Shown here: positions 7,653 to 16,902 of the stretch, one piece after another
Numbering within the stretch: position 1 is the stretch's first letter
Layout of the letters: the number at the start of each line of letters is the position of its first letter
The notes under the pieces: model-generated
What the model saw: only the letters and a program-made list of their open reading frames with translations
Databases searched by the model: none
Told to the model about the DNA's origin: nothing
Assembly (NCBI GenBank): GCA_900100095.1
Contig: FMTN01000019.1
Location: forward strand, 1 to 48,131
DNA from: Lachnospiraceae bacterium C10
GTDB taxonomy: Bacteria; Bacillota; Clostridia; Lachnospirales; Lachnospiraceae
DNA length: 48,131 nucleotides
Direction of reading: 5' to 3'
Translations under genes and position numbers: made by a program

Positions 7653-8261
7653 ATGGAAAAACTTAAATATCCGGTCATTACCATCAGTCGGGAATATGCA
7701 GCATATGGTCGAACCGTAGCCAGACGTCTGGCACAGCTTCTGGATATTCCGTTTTACGACAAGGATTTTGTAAAAGAAACAGCGAAACACAGCGGATATT
7801 CCGAGGAAGAGATTGAACGGGAGGGCGAGTCTATGAGCCCGGCTTCCCGGTTCATGAACTCCCTGATGAACAATTCCATGGAATACAGCAGTTCCTATGA
7901 CAGCATTTTTCATGCGCAGAAGGAAGTTCTGCTACAGCTTACCAAAAAGCCGTGTATCATCGTAGGACGATGTGGAGGCTATGTGCTCCGTCAGGCCGGT
8001 ATTCCAAGCTTCAATGTTTTTCTGTATGCAGACAAGGAAGTAAGGATCAAAAGAGCCGGAGAACTGGAAGAAAACAAAGGAATCAACCCGAAGAAGGCTG
8101 TCGAAAAGCATGACACCATGCGCGAAACCTATTATCGGCAGTACACCCATCATGCTTTGGGTGATTATCATAATTATGATATCTGTCTCAATACCGGAGA
8201 AGTGGGACCGGAGCGATGTGCAGATATTATCGCATCCATTGTGCGAATGGGCATAGAATAG
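7653..8261 (+). CDS. Cytidylate-kinase-like family protein with altered P-loop
   Basis: The protein resembles the cytidylate-kinase-like family, with ITISREY at the start, RRLAQLLDIPFYDKDFV, CIIVGRCGGYVL and FLYADKEVRIKR in the usual order. The family's glycine-rich loop is normally GSGGR, but here it is AAYGR (residues 16-20), which lacks the serine and two of the glycines. ATP binding is therefore doubtful. The 202-residue length is normal. It follows the TRAP permease by 13 bases and shares its transcript, so it may serve as a regulatory or nucleotide-sensing partner of the transporter. That role is inferred from position only. Confidence 0.8.
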   Translation: MEKLKYPVITISREYAAYGRTVARRLAQLLDIPFYDKDFVKETAKHSGYSEEEIEREGESMSPASRFMNSLMNNSMEYSSSYDSIFHAQKEVLLQLTKKPCIIVGRCGGYVLRQAGIPSFNVFLYADKEVRIKRAGELEENKGINPKKAVEKHDTMRETYYRQYTHHALGDYHNYDICLNTGEVGPERCADIIASIVRMGIE

Positions 8262-8373
8262 AAAGGGAGCTGTGACCGTTCTGTGTCCTTTTCTACGATA
8301 GAATTACGTTGAGGAAAGTATCGCCCGTAGGAGAATATTGGAGCGGTAAAGTAACATTTTAAGGAGTGACTGT

Positions 8374-11175
8374 ATGAATGATAAAGTAAAAAAGTTAGCA
8401 CAGCTCCTTGAGTCCCCGGAGCAATCTCCAATCCCTTTTTCTGTCTATCAGTTTGTCAATCACAAGATTCGTGTCATTCTGGTGTCAGAAGGTTTATGTC
8501 AATTGATGAACACTCCACGCGAAGTATTGATGGAGCGTCTTGCAAATAACCGTTATGAAAATGTTGAAGCCGATGACGTGGTAACGATTGCAACAGCAGC
8601 ACAGGAATTTGCCGTTCGCGGAATTCCTTATGATGTCATCTATCGTGAAAAGATTTCAGGGATGGAAGAACCGCAGATTTTTCATGCGATAGGGAAGCAT
8701 ATCTATACTCCGGACGGAGAGCGTTTCGGGCTGATAAGATATGAAATTATTCCGTCATCCGTAACCTCAGGCAATCTGGCAATATACGCCTATAAGGATG
8801 TGCTGAAGAAGTTTTATGATGAAGAAGACCAGGCCTTATGTGTTATTACAAAGGACGACACAACCATTCTGTATACCAACAGACAGTTTTGTGCTCTGCT
8901 TCCTCCGAAGAGATCCTTTACGGTTGGCGTGACATTCTGTGACTATTTCTGTGATCGTCCGCATCCGGAATTAACGGAACTGTTTGCACAATGGTGTGAT
9001 AAAGGCAGACAGTTGATTGAAGAAATCGAGACCGGCAAGCCGCTGGTTATCCGGGTCCGTCAGGTGGAATGGTCCGGAACCGCAGCCTACATTCTTTATC
9101 TTGAGGAACAACGGAAGGAATATAGAGATAAGCTGACGAACCTGCCGAATCAGGCATATTTTAAACTGGTAGCCGATCACTTTTGCAAGAAACTTCTGGA
9201 TGCGAATCAGGTACCGGCCTGCCTGTTTTATAACGTAATCGGTATGAAGATATATAATGCGCAGAACGGGTTCAGCGCAGGAGATATCTTATTACAGAGC
9301 ATTGCCAAGATATTAAAATCCATCTATACAGATGCGCTGATTGCACGTTTTGACAATGACCATTTCTGCCTGATTTCAACCGAAGAAGGCATGATCGATA
9401 AAATCCAGGCGATGAATCAGGAAGTTACCAAGCTTGGCGGCGCTTCCAAGATCGAAACCAAGGTCGGTATCTGTTGTATTCACCGCGGGGAAGAGCATAC
9501 GGTTTCCGAGATGTGTGATCGTGCCAGAATCGCAGGTAACAGTATTAAATACGATGCCGACCGCTTTTACAACATATACGATGTGTCGTTTGAGAAAGAG
9601 CTTGCAGAACGTAAGATGATTACGGAACGGCTGGAATACGCCATTGAAAATGACGAGATTCAGGTATATTACCAGCCAATCATAAGAACACTGACAGGGC
9701 AACTCTGTGGTTTTGAGGCGTTGGCAAGATGGATTAGTCCGGAACTGGGATTTTTGTCCCCGGGTCGTTTTATACCGGCATTGGAGGCTTCCCGTCAGAT
9801 CTACAAGCTGGATATTTTTATGATCCGCCAGATTTGTAGAGAAATCAGCAACTATACCAAGCAAAAGGAGGCTCCCTTCGTTCCGGTGTCTTTTAATTTA
9901 TCACGGCTGGATTTTAAGCTGTGCGATATCTTCCGGATTGTAGAAGATGCTGTGAAAGAGAATGACCTGCCTCGATCCATGCTGAATATTGAAATCACAG
10001 AAAGCCTTATGGTGGAAGATGTCCTGATTCGTGAGGAAATCCGCAAATTTCATGATGCTGGGTACAAGGTATGGATGGATGATTTTGGAAGTGGATATTC
10101 CTCTCTGAATACCTTGAAGGATTATGATTTTGACAAGATCAAGATTGACATGCTGTTTTTATCTTCCTTTACACAGAAGTCAAAGGACATTATTTCTTCC
10201 ATTGTTTCTATGGCTAAAAGGATTGGAATCCGGACATTGGCAGAAGGCTGTGAGACGCAGGAACAGTATGAATTTCTGCAGAGTATCGGATGTGAAGAGG
10301 TTCAGGGATATTACTTCGGAAAGCCAAGTCCGGGGGAGGAAAGTGTTCATAAGATATTTGACCGGCATTTCATTGCCGAGAAGATCAATGATAGAGAAAT
10401 CTTCGAAACGGCCGGTCGTACCTCCTTCCAGGAGGGAACTCCGCTTGCCGTGCTGGATAATACAGAGGATACCTTCTTTTTGCTGTATTCCAATAAGGAA
10501 ACTGAACAGTTACTGGAATATCTGGAAACAACAAGTCCTGCTGTGCTACAGGCGATGAATCAGGTGGGCGGGACTTACCATAATATTTTCCAAAGTAAGA
10601 TAAAGGAATGTAAAGAAAGGAAGCAGGCGACAAGATTTTCTTTTTCTGTACATAATACCTATTTGTCTGTGACACTTACGATCATTGCATTCAATGCGGA
10701 TCATACGGTATTCAAAGTAGAATTGTTTGATACCAAAATATCCCTTGAGAAAGCTGCTCCGAAGGTTTCACAGATGACAAGGAGAAACCTTCAGCATAAG
10801 CGGACAATTCTGATCGCAGATGATGAGCCGATCAATTGTATGATTTTAGGCGAGATGCTAAAGGACCATTACAATATTGTCTATGCAGAGGATGGACAAC
10901 AGGCGTTGGATAAGATTTTTGAAGACCCGGATGCTTTTTCTGCCGTTATATTGGATATGGTGATGCCGAAGGTAGACGGAATGCAGGTCCTTTTCCGTAT
11001 CAGAACGACAGAAAAGACCCGATATTTACCGGTTATTGCTATGACGAGTGCAACCGATCTGGAGATTGATCTGCTGCATAACGGTGTGAATCAGTTTTTC
11101 TTTAAGCCACTTGATGACCAGGAGCTTGTTCTTGCCAAGATTGAGAATGTTATTCGCAATACAGAAGGCAGATAG
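8374..11175 (+). CDS. PAS-like/degenerate GGDEF/EAL phosphodiesterase with REC domain
   Basis: This is a probable cyclic di-GMP phosphodiesterase of 933 residues. The first 245 or so form two PAS-like sensory regions. A GGDEF-fold domain starts near 250 (RDKLTNLPNQAYF), but its active-site loop reads FDNDH (326-330), so cyclase activity should be lost. The EAL domain (about 413-665) looks active: FEALARW, LNIEITES, DDFGSGYSS (D569, D570) and EGCETQEQ are all present. After a linker region there is a C-terminal receiver domain with ADDEP, phospho-acceptor D861 (LDMVMPK), and the conserved T and K. A hybrid kinase and an HPt gene follow, so phosphorylation probably controls its activity. The 112-base upstream region shows no clear promoter. 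Confidence 0.9.
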   Translation: MNDKVKKLAQLLESPEQSPIPFSVYQFVNHKIRVILVSEGLCQLMNTPREVLMERLANNRYENVEADDVVTIATAAQEFAVRGIPYDVIYREKISGMEEPQIFHAIGKHIYTPDGERFGLIRYEIIPSSVTSGNLAIYAYKDVLKKFYDEEDQALCVITKDDTTILYTNRQFCALLPPKRSFTVGVTFCDYFCDRPHPELTELFAQWCDKGRQLIEEIETGKPLVIRVRQVEWSGTAAYILYLEEQRKEYRDKLTNLPNQAYFKLVADHFCKKLLDANQVPACLFYNVIGMKIYNAQNGFSAGDILLQSIAKILKSIYTDALIARFDNDHFCLISTEEGMIDKIQAMNQEVTKLGGASKIETKVGICCIHRGEEHTVSEMCDRARIAGNSIKYDADRFYNIYDVSFEKELAERKMITERLEYAIENDEIQVYYQPIIRTLTGQLCGFEALARWISPELGFLSPGRFIPALEASRQIYKLDIFMIRQICREISNYTKQKEAPFVPVSFNLSRLDFKLCDIFRIVEDAVKENDLPRSMLNIEITESLMVEDVLIREEIRKFHDAGYKVWMDDFGSGYSSLNTLKDYDFDKIKIDMLFLSSFTQKSKDIISSIVSMAKRIGIRTLAEGCETQEQYEFLQSIGCEEVQGYYFGKPSPGEESVHKIFDRHFIAEKINDREIFETAGRTSFQEGTPLAVLDNTEDTFFLLYSNKETEQLLEYLETTSPAVLQAMNQVGGTYHNIFQSKIKECKERKQATRFSFSVHNTYLSVTLTIIAFNADHTVFKVELFDTKISLEKAAPKVSQMTRRNLQHKRTILIADDEPINCMILGEMLKDHYNIVYAEDGQQALDKIFEDPDAFSAVILDMVMPKVDGMQVLFRIRTTEKTRYLPVIAMTSATDLEIDLLHNGVNQFFFKPLDDQELVLAKIENVIRNTEGR

Positions 11176-11184
11176 GAATAATCT

Positions 11185-13584
11185 ATGGGTACCAGATATT
11201 CGATTCAAAAGAAAGTTATTACATTTATAACGGTCGTGATGATTTTAACCGCTGTCATTTTAGGCGGCGTAGTCTATGCTGTCATCGGCCGTGCACAGGC
11301 TTTTGAAGCGGAACTGTCCATCAAAGGCCTTGCCGAGACGGAAGCGTCACAGCTGAACCAGCGCTTTTTGAAGGTGGAGACCTCTGTGAACGATGTGACA
11401 GCATTGGCGGATAATACAATTGCGTCTACCAATGATGTAAAGGATACTTCGCTTCGGAAATATCTGACCCGGCAGATCAAGGATGTGTTTTATGCCATTA
11501 TGCGGAAGAACAAGCAGGTTATAGCCAATTATATGACCTATGATCCGGAACTGATTGGAAAATCCGATGGATTTTTCTATGTAAGGAATGAGCAGGGGGA
11601 ACTGAAGGAAAATGAACTGACAGACATCAAGAAATATCAGCCGGATGACCTGGAACATATCGGATGGTATACCATTCCAAAGCGAAATGGGAAACCGGTC
11701 TGGCTGGAACCGTACTATAACAAGAACATTCATCGCTGGCTAATTTCCTATGTGGTGCCATTTTATAAAGGTAAGACACTGGTGGCTGTGATTGGAATGG
11801 ATATTGATTTTAAAGCACTTGTGGACGAAGTGGAACAGTATCGTTTCTATAAGCATGGCATGGCATTTTTGAAGAATAAAACCGGCAGTGTTCATTACCA
11901 TCCTTCTTTTTTCGATGGTGATCAACACGGGGATGAGCGTATCGTACCGCTTCACCTGAAAGAGTCCACAGAACATCTGAAATTTTACGTGGAGAACGGT
12001 GTCTGGCAGGTCGGCTATTCTCAGACCCTGAACAACGGCATGGTGCTCTTTCTGTGTGACACGTATAATGAACTTTATTTCGAGCGCCATGTGGTATTGC
12101 TTATTGTTGTCCTTGCAACCTTTTTAGCTGCCGTCATTCTCTCAATTATCATGGTAACCTACACCGGACGCCTGATACGTCCGATTATGAATCTGACCGC
12201 AACGGTAAAAGAAATTGAGCAGCGGAATTACGATGTAGAAGTTACAGAGGAAGGCGAAGGTGAAATTCGTGAATTGACGCGGGGTGTCGGTGTAATGGCT
12301 AAAGCACTTCGTAGACAGCATCTGTTAACAGAATCGGAACTGGCAGAACGAAACCGCCAGCTTGAAGGTGCAATCAAAGAGGCCAACCGTGCCAACGCAG
12401 CAAAATCAGAGTTTTTGTCACAGATGAGTCATGATATTCGTACCCCGATGAACGCCATTATCGGAATGTGTGTTATCGCACGGGATCATCTGGAGAATCC
12501 GATCAAAGTTAAGAATTGTCTCGATAACATCTATTCCTCGAGCAACTACATGCTGTCGTTGATTAATGATATTCTGGATATGAGCCAGATTGAAAGCGGT
12601 AAACTTACCTACACGGAAAGTGAATTCAACCTTGTAGCGCTGGTGAATAAATGTTTGGTGGTATTGTCATCCCAGATCAAGAATTATCAGCATCATGTAT
12701 CCGTTGATTGCAGCGGATTGCTCCATGAAACGGTCATTGTTGACGGTCTGCGGTTACAGCAGGTTCTTGTGAACCTTCTGTCAAATTCGGTCAAATATAC
12801 AGAAAAGGGCGGAAATATTGGCATCCGTGTTGAAGAGGAGCAATTATCCGATAAGCTAAGCCATTATACTTTCACTGTGATGGATAACGGAATCGGCATG
12901 ACAGAAGAATTTCAGATGCGGATTTTCCATCCGTTTACGCGAGAGAAGGACGATCACCAGACCGAAGTCAAAGGAACCGGACTGGGAATGGCAATTACCA
13001 AAGCCATTGTTGATCATATGGGCGGTCAGATTGAAATCAACAGTAAACTGGGCGAAGGAACGAAGATTTCCGTCGGACTGAACCTGGAAACGGTCGATGT
13101 GGCACGTATCAAGGAGCTTAAGGAACAGGCAGAGCCCGTAGAACGATCTTCAGAAAATGAAGAAGATGGAAAGATTCTGGAAGGTGTTCGTCTTCTTGTC
13201 GTGGATGATATGATTATCAATCTGGAAATTGCCGCGACCCTGCTCGAAGAAATGGGTGCGATCGTGGAGACCGCAGATAATGGAAAGGATGCCGTTGAAA
13301 AATTCAACTTAAAACCGGTGGGATGGTACGATGCCATTCTGATGGATATTCGTATGCCGATCATGGATGGCTATCAGGCCACACGGGCCATCCGCGATAT
13401 GGACTCGGAATATGCGAAGTGGATTCCGATTATTGCAGTCAGCGCCAATGCATTTGAAGAAGATATTCGACAGTCGAAGGAAGCGGGAATGAACGACCAT
13501 ATTACCAAGCCGATTGATGTCACATGTTTAAGAAATATTCTGGAACAATATTTTACAGGAAGGAGTCATCCGAATGACCATTGA
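11185..13584 (+). CDS. Hybrid sensor histidine kinase with Cache-like sensor and REC domain
   Basis: This membrane sensor kinase of 799 residues starts with a helix at about 10-32. An extracytoplasmic Cache-like domain (about 35-300) and a second helix (about 303-327) follow, then HAMP, a coiled coil and HisKA with H416 (SQMSHDIRTPMNAIIGM). The ATPase domain has N box SNSVKYTEKGG, G1 DNGIGM and G2 GTGLGMA. A receiver domain (about 660-795) carries VVDDM and phospho-acceptor D721 (LMDIRMP). It starts 9 bases after the EAL-REC gene and overlaps the HPt gene by 11 bases, so the three are co-expressed. The receiver can pass phosphate to the HPt protein and on to the EAL-REC receiver. The sensed signal is unknown. 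Confidence 0.92.
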   Translation: MGTRYSIQKKVITFITVVMILTAVILGGVVYAVIGRAQAFEAELSIKGLAETEASQLNQRFLKVETSVNDVTALADNTIASTNDVKDTSLRKYLTRQIKDVFYAIMRKNKQVIANYMTYDPELIGKSDGFFYVRNEQGELKENELTDIKKYQPDDLEHIGWYTIPKRNGKPVWLEPYYNKNIHRWLISYVVPFYKGKTLVAVIGMDIDFKALVDEVEQYRFYKHGMAFLKNKTGSVHYHPSFFDGDQHGDERIVPLHLKESTEHLKFYVENGVWQVGYSQTLNNGMVLFLCDTYNELYFERHVVLLIVVLATFLAAVILSIIMVTYTGRLIRPIMNLTATVKEIEQRNYDVEVTEEGEGEIRELTRGVGVMAKALRRQHLLTESELAERNRQLEGAIKEANRANAAKSEFLSQMSHDIRTPMNAIIGMCVIARDHLENPIKVKNCLDNIYSSSNYMLSLINDILDMSQIESGKLTYTESEFNLVALVNKCLVVLSSQIKNYQHHVSVDCSGLLHETVIVDGLRLQQVLVNLLSNSVKYTEKGGNIGIRVEEEQLSDKLSHYTFTVMDNGIGMTEEFQMRIFHPFTREKDDHQTEVKGTGLGMAITKAIVDHMGGQIEINSKLGEGTKISVGLNLETVDVARIKELKEQAEPVERSSENEEDGKILEGVRLLVVDDMIINLEIAATLLEEMGAIVETADNGKDAVEKFNLKPVGWYDAILMDIRMPIMDGYQATRAIRDMDSEYAKWIPIIAVSANAFEEDIRQSKEAGMNDHITKPIDVTCLRNILEQYFTGRSHPNDH

Positions 13585-13918
13585 TAATTTAAAAGCCTAT
13601 GGCGCGGATACGGACACAGGGCTCAGCCGATGTGTCGGGAACGAAGCATTGTATCTTAAACTGGTTAAGATGATGATAGAAGATAAAAATTTTGCCCTGT
13701 TGGAGAATGCAATCATCGAGGGGGATTTAAATTCTGCTTTTGAAATCGCTCATGCGCTGAAGGGAACAACAGGAAATCTCGCCCTGACCCCTCTCTACGA
13801 CGAGATTTGCGAAATTGTAGAACCTCTACGCCGGAGAGAGGATCATTATGATTATTCCAGCCAGTATCAAATGATTCTGACACAGTTGCATCGACTTTCA
13901 GAATTTGCCGGTCTATGA
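13574..13918 (+). CDS. Histidine phosphotransfer (HPt) domain protein
   Basis: This 114-residue protein is essentially one HPt four-helix domain. The motif AHALKGTTGNL carries the phosphorylatable H60 with the K and G that normally follow. The start overlaps the end of the hybrid kinase gene by 11 bases, and a ribosome site (AGGAAGG) lies within that gene. It most likely shuttles phosphate between the kinase's receiver and the receiver of the EAL protein two genes upstream. Confidence 0.88.
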   Translation: MTIDNLKAYGADTDTGLSRCVGNEALYLKLVKMMIEDKNFALLENAIIEGDLNSAFEIAHALKGTTGNLALTPLYDEICEIVEPLRRREDHYDYSSQYQMILTQLHRLSEFAGL

Positions 13919-13929
13919 CCGGCGAATTC
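13901..13929. terminator. Palindrome between convergent genes
   Basis: GAATT-T-GCCGGTC-TAT-GACCGGC-G-AATTC is almost fully self-complementary over 29 bases. It contains the stop codons of both the HPt gene and the convergent channel gene, which overlap by 6 bases. It lacks a T-tract, so it may act as a shared transcript end or RNA-stabilising hairpin. Confidence 0.45.
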
Positions 13930-14584
13930 GTGGAAGATTCCATTTATAGTGGGCTGCCAGATAACGAATGATAAGAACCAAGCAGAAACTGACAGACTGG
14001 GCATGTCTGGTGGAGATGACAAGGGGCAGAAATGCTGCCGCAATCGCTCCTATAAGGGAGGCGACCGCATAAATATGTCGTACAAAAATATACGGCTTCT
14101 GTGCTGCGAAAATATCTCGAATCACCCCGCCACCGACACCTGTAATGACACCAAGGAAGATGACAAGATAGGCATTGACATCATTTGGTGCAGACAACCG
14201 TCGCCCTGCGAATACACCATCAACGGTAAAAGCGGCAAGACCAAGCGAGTCTGTAATCAATAGAAGTTTCTGATAGGATGAAGAAATCCTGGCCTTCCTT
14301 TCGGATGAGGTAAAGTCCTGATGTTTTCTTGTCCACAGCACAATAAGAAAAACGGCAATCGCCGTAAGAAACGATACCATCATATACGTAGGATCCCGAA
14401 AGACCATGGGAGGAATGTTTCCAATGGTCAAATCCCGGATAAAGCCACCGCCGGTGGCAGTAACAAGCGCCAGAATCATAATTCCAAACAAATCCATTTC
14501 CTGTTCAATCGCAACCATTGCACCGGATATTGCAAAAGCAATGGTTCCAACGTAATCCATGATGTAAATATATTCAAATCTCAT
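13913..14584 (-). CDS. TRIC/UPF0126-family membrane cation channel
   Basis: This 223-residue membrane protein has seven hydrophobic segments in two similar halves. Each half has the glycine-rich helix typical of prokaryotic TRIC (YadS/YicG, formerly UPF0126) channels: TATGGGFIRDLTIGNIPP in the first half and TGVGGGVIRDIFAAQKP in the second. Homologues form trimers that conduct monovalent cations. GAGGGAA is the ribosome site. It is transcribed against its neighbours as a single gene. Its physiological role in bacteria is not settled. Confidence 0.88.
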   Translation of the reverse strand: MRFEYIYIMDYVGTIAFAISGAMVAIEQEMDLFGIMILALVTATGGGFIRDLTIGNIPPMVFRDPTYMMVSFLTAIAVFLIVLWTRKHQDFTSSERKARISSSYQKLLLITDSLGLAAFTVDGVFAGRRLSAPNDVNAYLVIFLGVITGVGGGVIRDIFAAQKPYIFVRHIYAVASLIGAIAAAFLPLVISTRHAQSVSFCLVLIIRYLAAHYKWNLPRIRRS

Positions 14585-14729
14585 ACAATTCCCTCAATTA
14601 AAAGAAGTAAAAATACCGTTAATACACTATCACAACATGGGCCAGAAGGAAACCATTTATGACAATGAGACCATGACGACTGACATTATACAAAACACAG
14701 CAAAAAAATCTGCTTTTTTACACAAAAGT

Positions 14730-14758
14730 GTGACAGCGGAGATTTCTTGTGGTATGCT
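14730..14758 (+). promoter_or_regulatory. Sigma-A promoter for the cysteine hydrolase gene
   Basis: GTGACA (14730-14735), a 17-base spacer and TATGCT (14753-14758), about 58 bases before the chosen start codon. Bases 14585-14729 hold no gene. Confidence 0.6.
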
Positions 14759-14815
14759 GAAATCAAATACGGCACAGGGGTAGTGCCACGGGTTGAAGAT
14801 AGAAAGTGGGGGCAC

Positions 14816-15358
14816 ATGAAAGTAATCGTAGTAGATGTACAGAAAGGGATCACAGACGCAAGATTATATAATTATGAAGGCTTTTTGGTTCGGATGAAGC
14901 GACTTCTTACGGCTGCAAGACAGTCCAATGTGGAAGTCATTTATGTGAAGCATGATGACGGTCCGGGCAGTGGATTTTCTGTGGGGGATGAGGACTTTGA
15001 AATTGCAGACGCATTGGCACCGATGGAAGGGGAAAAGATCTTTATTAAAGAATATAACAGCTGCTTTTCCAATAAAAAGTTTGAGGCATATCTCGAAGAG
15101 TGCGAAGAAAACACATTAATTGTTGTTGGTTTACAGTCGGATTTTTGTATTAATGCAACCATCCTGTCGGCCTTTGACCGGGAGTACCGGATTATTGTTC
15201 CAAAGGGATGCAACACGACCTTTGATAATGATTATATGGATGGAGCTACAACTTACCGGTTTTATAACGAATATGTTTGGCCGGATCGATTTGCCCAGTG
15301 TATTTCGGTAGAAGATACCATTCACTTGATGTTAGGACAGCGACGACTGGCAATTTAA
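14816..15358 (+). CDS. Isochorismatase-family cysteine hydrolase
   Basis: The start at 14816 is preferred over a longer frame from 14747 because the latter lies on the -10 element, and GTGGGGG sits just before 14816. The 180-residue product carries the D-K-C triad of this superfamily: D7 in VVDVQKG, K78 in FIKEYNSC and C111 in LQSDFCINAT, each in the expected position. Relatives hydrolyse amides such as nicotinamide or N-carbamoyl compounds, or isochorismate. The substrate is not predictable here. A flavin reductase gene follows 31 bases later and is probably co-transcribed. Confidence 0.88.
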   Translation: MKVIVVDVQKGITDARLYNYEGFLVRMKRLLTAARQSNVEVIYVKHDDGPGSGFSVGDEDFEIADALAPMEGEKIFIKEYNSCFSNKKFEAYLEECEENTLIVVGLQSDFCINATILSAFDREYRIIVPKGCNTTFDNDYMDGATTYRFYNEYVWPDRFAQCISVEDTIHLMLGQRRLAI

Positions 15359-15389
15359 CCAATATATCTTAATAAAAGGGAGGGTGTGT

Positions 15390-15992
15390 ATGCGTGCGCT
15401 AGTGGTGAATTGTAGCCCGGTGAGTACCGGAGCTACAGCAGAAATCTGCAGGGTTGTGTCAAGAGAACTCACATCAGGATTTATGGTGAAATCCATCTGC
15501 ATTGATGCTTACGTTTTTGGCTTTTGCAAGGGGTGCCGCAATTGCTGGGAGACAGGGGAATGCGTGCAGCACGATGATGTGGTGGAAATGGTGGAAGAAT
15601 ACGATAAAGCGGATATTATCGTTACTGTTTCGCCATCCTATTGGGGGGATGTTCCGGGACAGTTTAAGGCCTTTATCGACCGCTGTTCCCCATGGTGTCA
15701 TACCAACGGAGAGCATGGCGGCATATCCTCCGGCAAAAAGGGATATGCGATTGCTTTGCGATCCGGAACTGCGATGCGTGAATGTAACCGGGTTATGGAC
15801 ACAGTGGAGCATTTCTATGAGTATTTAAAGATTCAGCCCTGTGGACGACTCGGATTGTGCAACGTCGAATATAAGAAAGACGTGGCACTTCGCGAAGGCG
15901 AAATAACCGCCTTTTGTCAGAGAATCATGGATGAGTGCGATAAAGAAATCCAGAATATCACCGAATGGTACGATGACCAGACGCCGGCATAG
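15390..15992 (+). CDS. NADPH-dependent FMN reductase / iron-sulfur flavoprotein-like
   Basis: The ATG at 15390 is chosen because the GTG at 15384 lies inside the ribosome site GGGAGGG. The product has a flavodoxin-like fold of 200 residues: ALVVNCSPVSTGATAEI forms the FMN phosphate loop, and VSPSYWGDVPGQFKAFIDR is the typical second flavin loop. Four cysteines in FCKGCRNCWETGEC (C46, C49, C52, C58) match the compact cysteine motif of iron-sulfur flavoproteins, which in those proteins binds a [4Fe-4S] cluster. It is likely an electron carrier or reductase. Partner unknown. Confidence 0.82.
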   Translation: MRALVVNCSPVSTGATAEICRVVSRELTSGFMVKSICIDAYVFGFCKGCRNCWETGECVQHDDVVEMVEEYDKADIIVTVSPSYWGDVPGQFKAFIDRCSPWCHTNGEHGGISSGKKGYAIALRSGTAMRECNRVMDTVEHFYEYLKIQPCGRLGLCNVEYKKDVALREGEITAFCQRIMDECDKEIQNITEWYDDQTPA

Positions 15993-16018
15993 GAACGCAG
16001 GAAGAAAGGGGTCCCACG

Positions 16019-16900
16019 TTGTCAGATGATAAGAACGTAATTATCACAAAAGCTCTTACGAAAACCTATGGAAAGGCAAGAGGAATTGAACATGTGGACC
16101 TCTGCGTTAAAGAGGGCGAATTCTTTGGATTTATGGGGCCGAACGGTGCAGGGAAATCCACCACCATCCGTGTACTGCTGGGCCTCCTCCCAAGAAGTGA
16201 TGGCCAGGCTTATGTTTTCGGTCTGGATAGCTGGGCGGATAAAGTTTCGATTCTGAAACGGATCGGATATCTTCCTTCAGAATCCTTCTATTATCCAAGG
16301 ATGAAGGTAAAGGATATCCTGCACTTGTCTGAGAAGCTTCATGGTATCAACTGTAAAAAGAGCCGGGAGGAGCTGTGTGAAAGACTTCAGCTGGATCCGG
16401 ATCGCCGGGTGGAAGAGCTGTCCTTTGGCAATCGTAAGAAGGTTGGTATTGTTGCAGCTCTTCAGCATCAGCCCGAATTATTGATTCTGGATGAACCGAC
16501 CAGCGGACTGGATCCCCTGATGCAGAAAGTGTTCTTTGACATTCTTTGCGAGCGCAATGCTGCGGGGACTACAGTTTTTATGTCCAGCCATGTACTGTCG
16601 GAAGTTCAGAATTACTGTCACAGAGGCGCTATCATCAAGCAGGGGAACATCATAGCTTCCGGTAACCTGGATGAGTGGAAGAAAAGCGGCATTCGTAAGG
16701 TGAACTTTCGGGGGAATGCCGATGTACAAAGCCTTCCCGACGTTAAGAACCTGACGGTTATAGGGACGCAGATAAGCTTTTTGTACGATGGAGATGTACA
16801 GACATTGCTTCGAATTCTAGCGAATGGAAACGTGTCGGATGTTACCATTCAGGAACCGGATTTAGAAGAGATTTTCCTCCATTATTATGAGGAGGTGTAG
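16019..16900 (+). CDS. ABC transporter ATP-binding protein, ABC-2 export type
   Basis: The start is TTG at 16019, with GAAAGGGG upstream. The product is a 293-residue nucleotide-binding subunit with Walker A GPNGAGKST, signature LSFGN followed by basic residues, Walker B LLILDEPTSGLDP, and the H-loop region SSHVLSE. A C-terminal part of about 70 residues ends in EPDLEEIFLHYYEE, as in drug- and bacteriocin-export ATPases of the CcmA/NatA type. Its membrane partner starts 2 bases after its stop. A two-component system follows, suggesting an envelope-stress or antimicrobial-resistance exporter. This is inferred from context. Confidence 0.9.
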   Translation: MSDDKNVIITKALTKTYGKARGIEHVDLCVKEGEFFGFMGPNGAGKSTTIRVLLGLLPRSDGQAYVFGLDSWADKVSILKRIGYLPSESFYYPRMKVKDILHLSEKLHGINCKKSREELCERLQLDPDRRVEELSFGNRKKVGIVAALQHQPELLILDEPTSGLDPLMQKVFFDILCERNAAGTTVFMSSHVLSEVQNYCHRGAIIKQGNIIASGNLDEWKKSGIRKVNFRGNADVQSLPDVKNLTVIGTQISFLYDGDVQTLLRILANGNVSDVTIQEPDLEEIFLHYYEEV

Positions 16901-16902
16901 CT

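Noticed and set aside
8262-8373. Possible cyclic di-GMP riboswitch before the EAL-REC gene
   Set aside because: None of the conserved riboswitch core sequences can be seen in the 112 bases.
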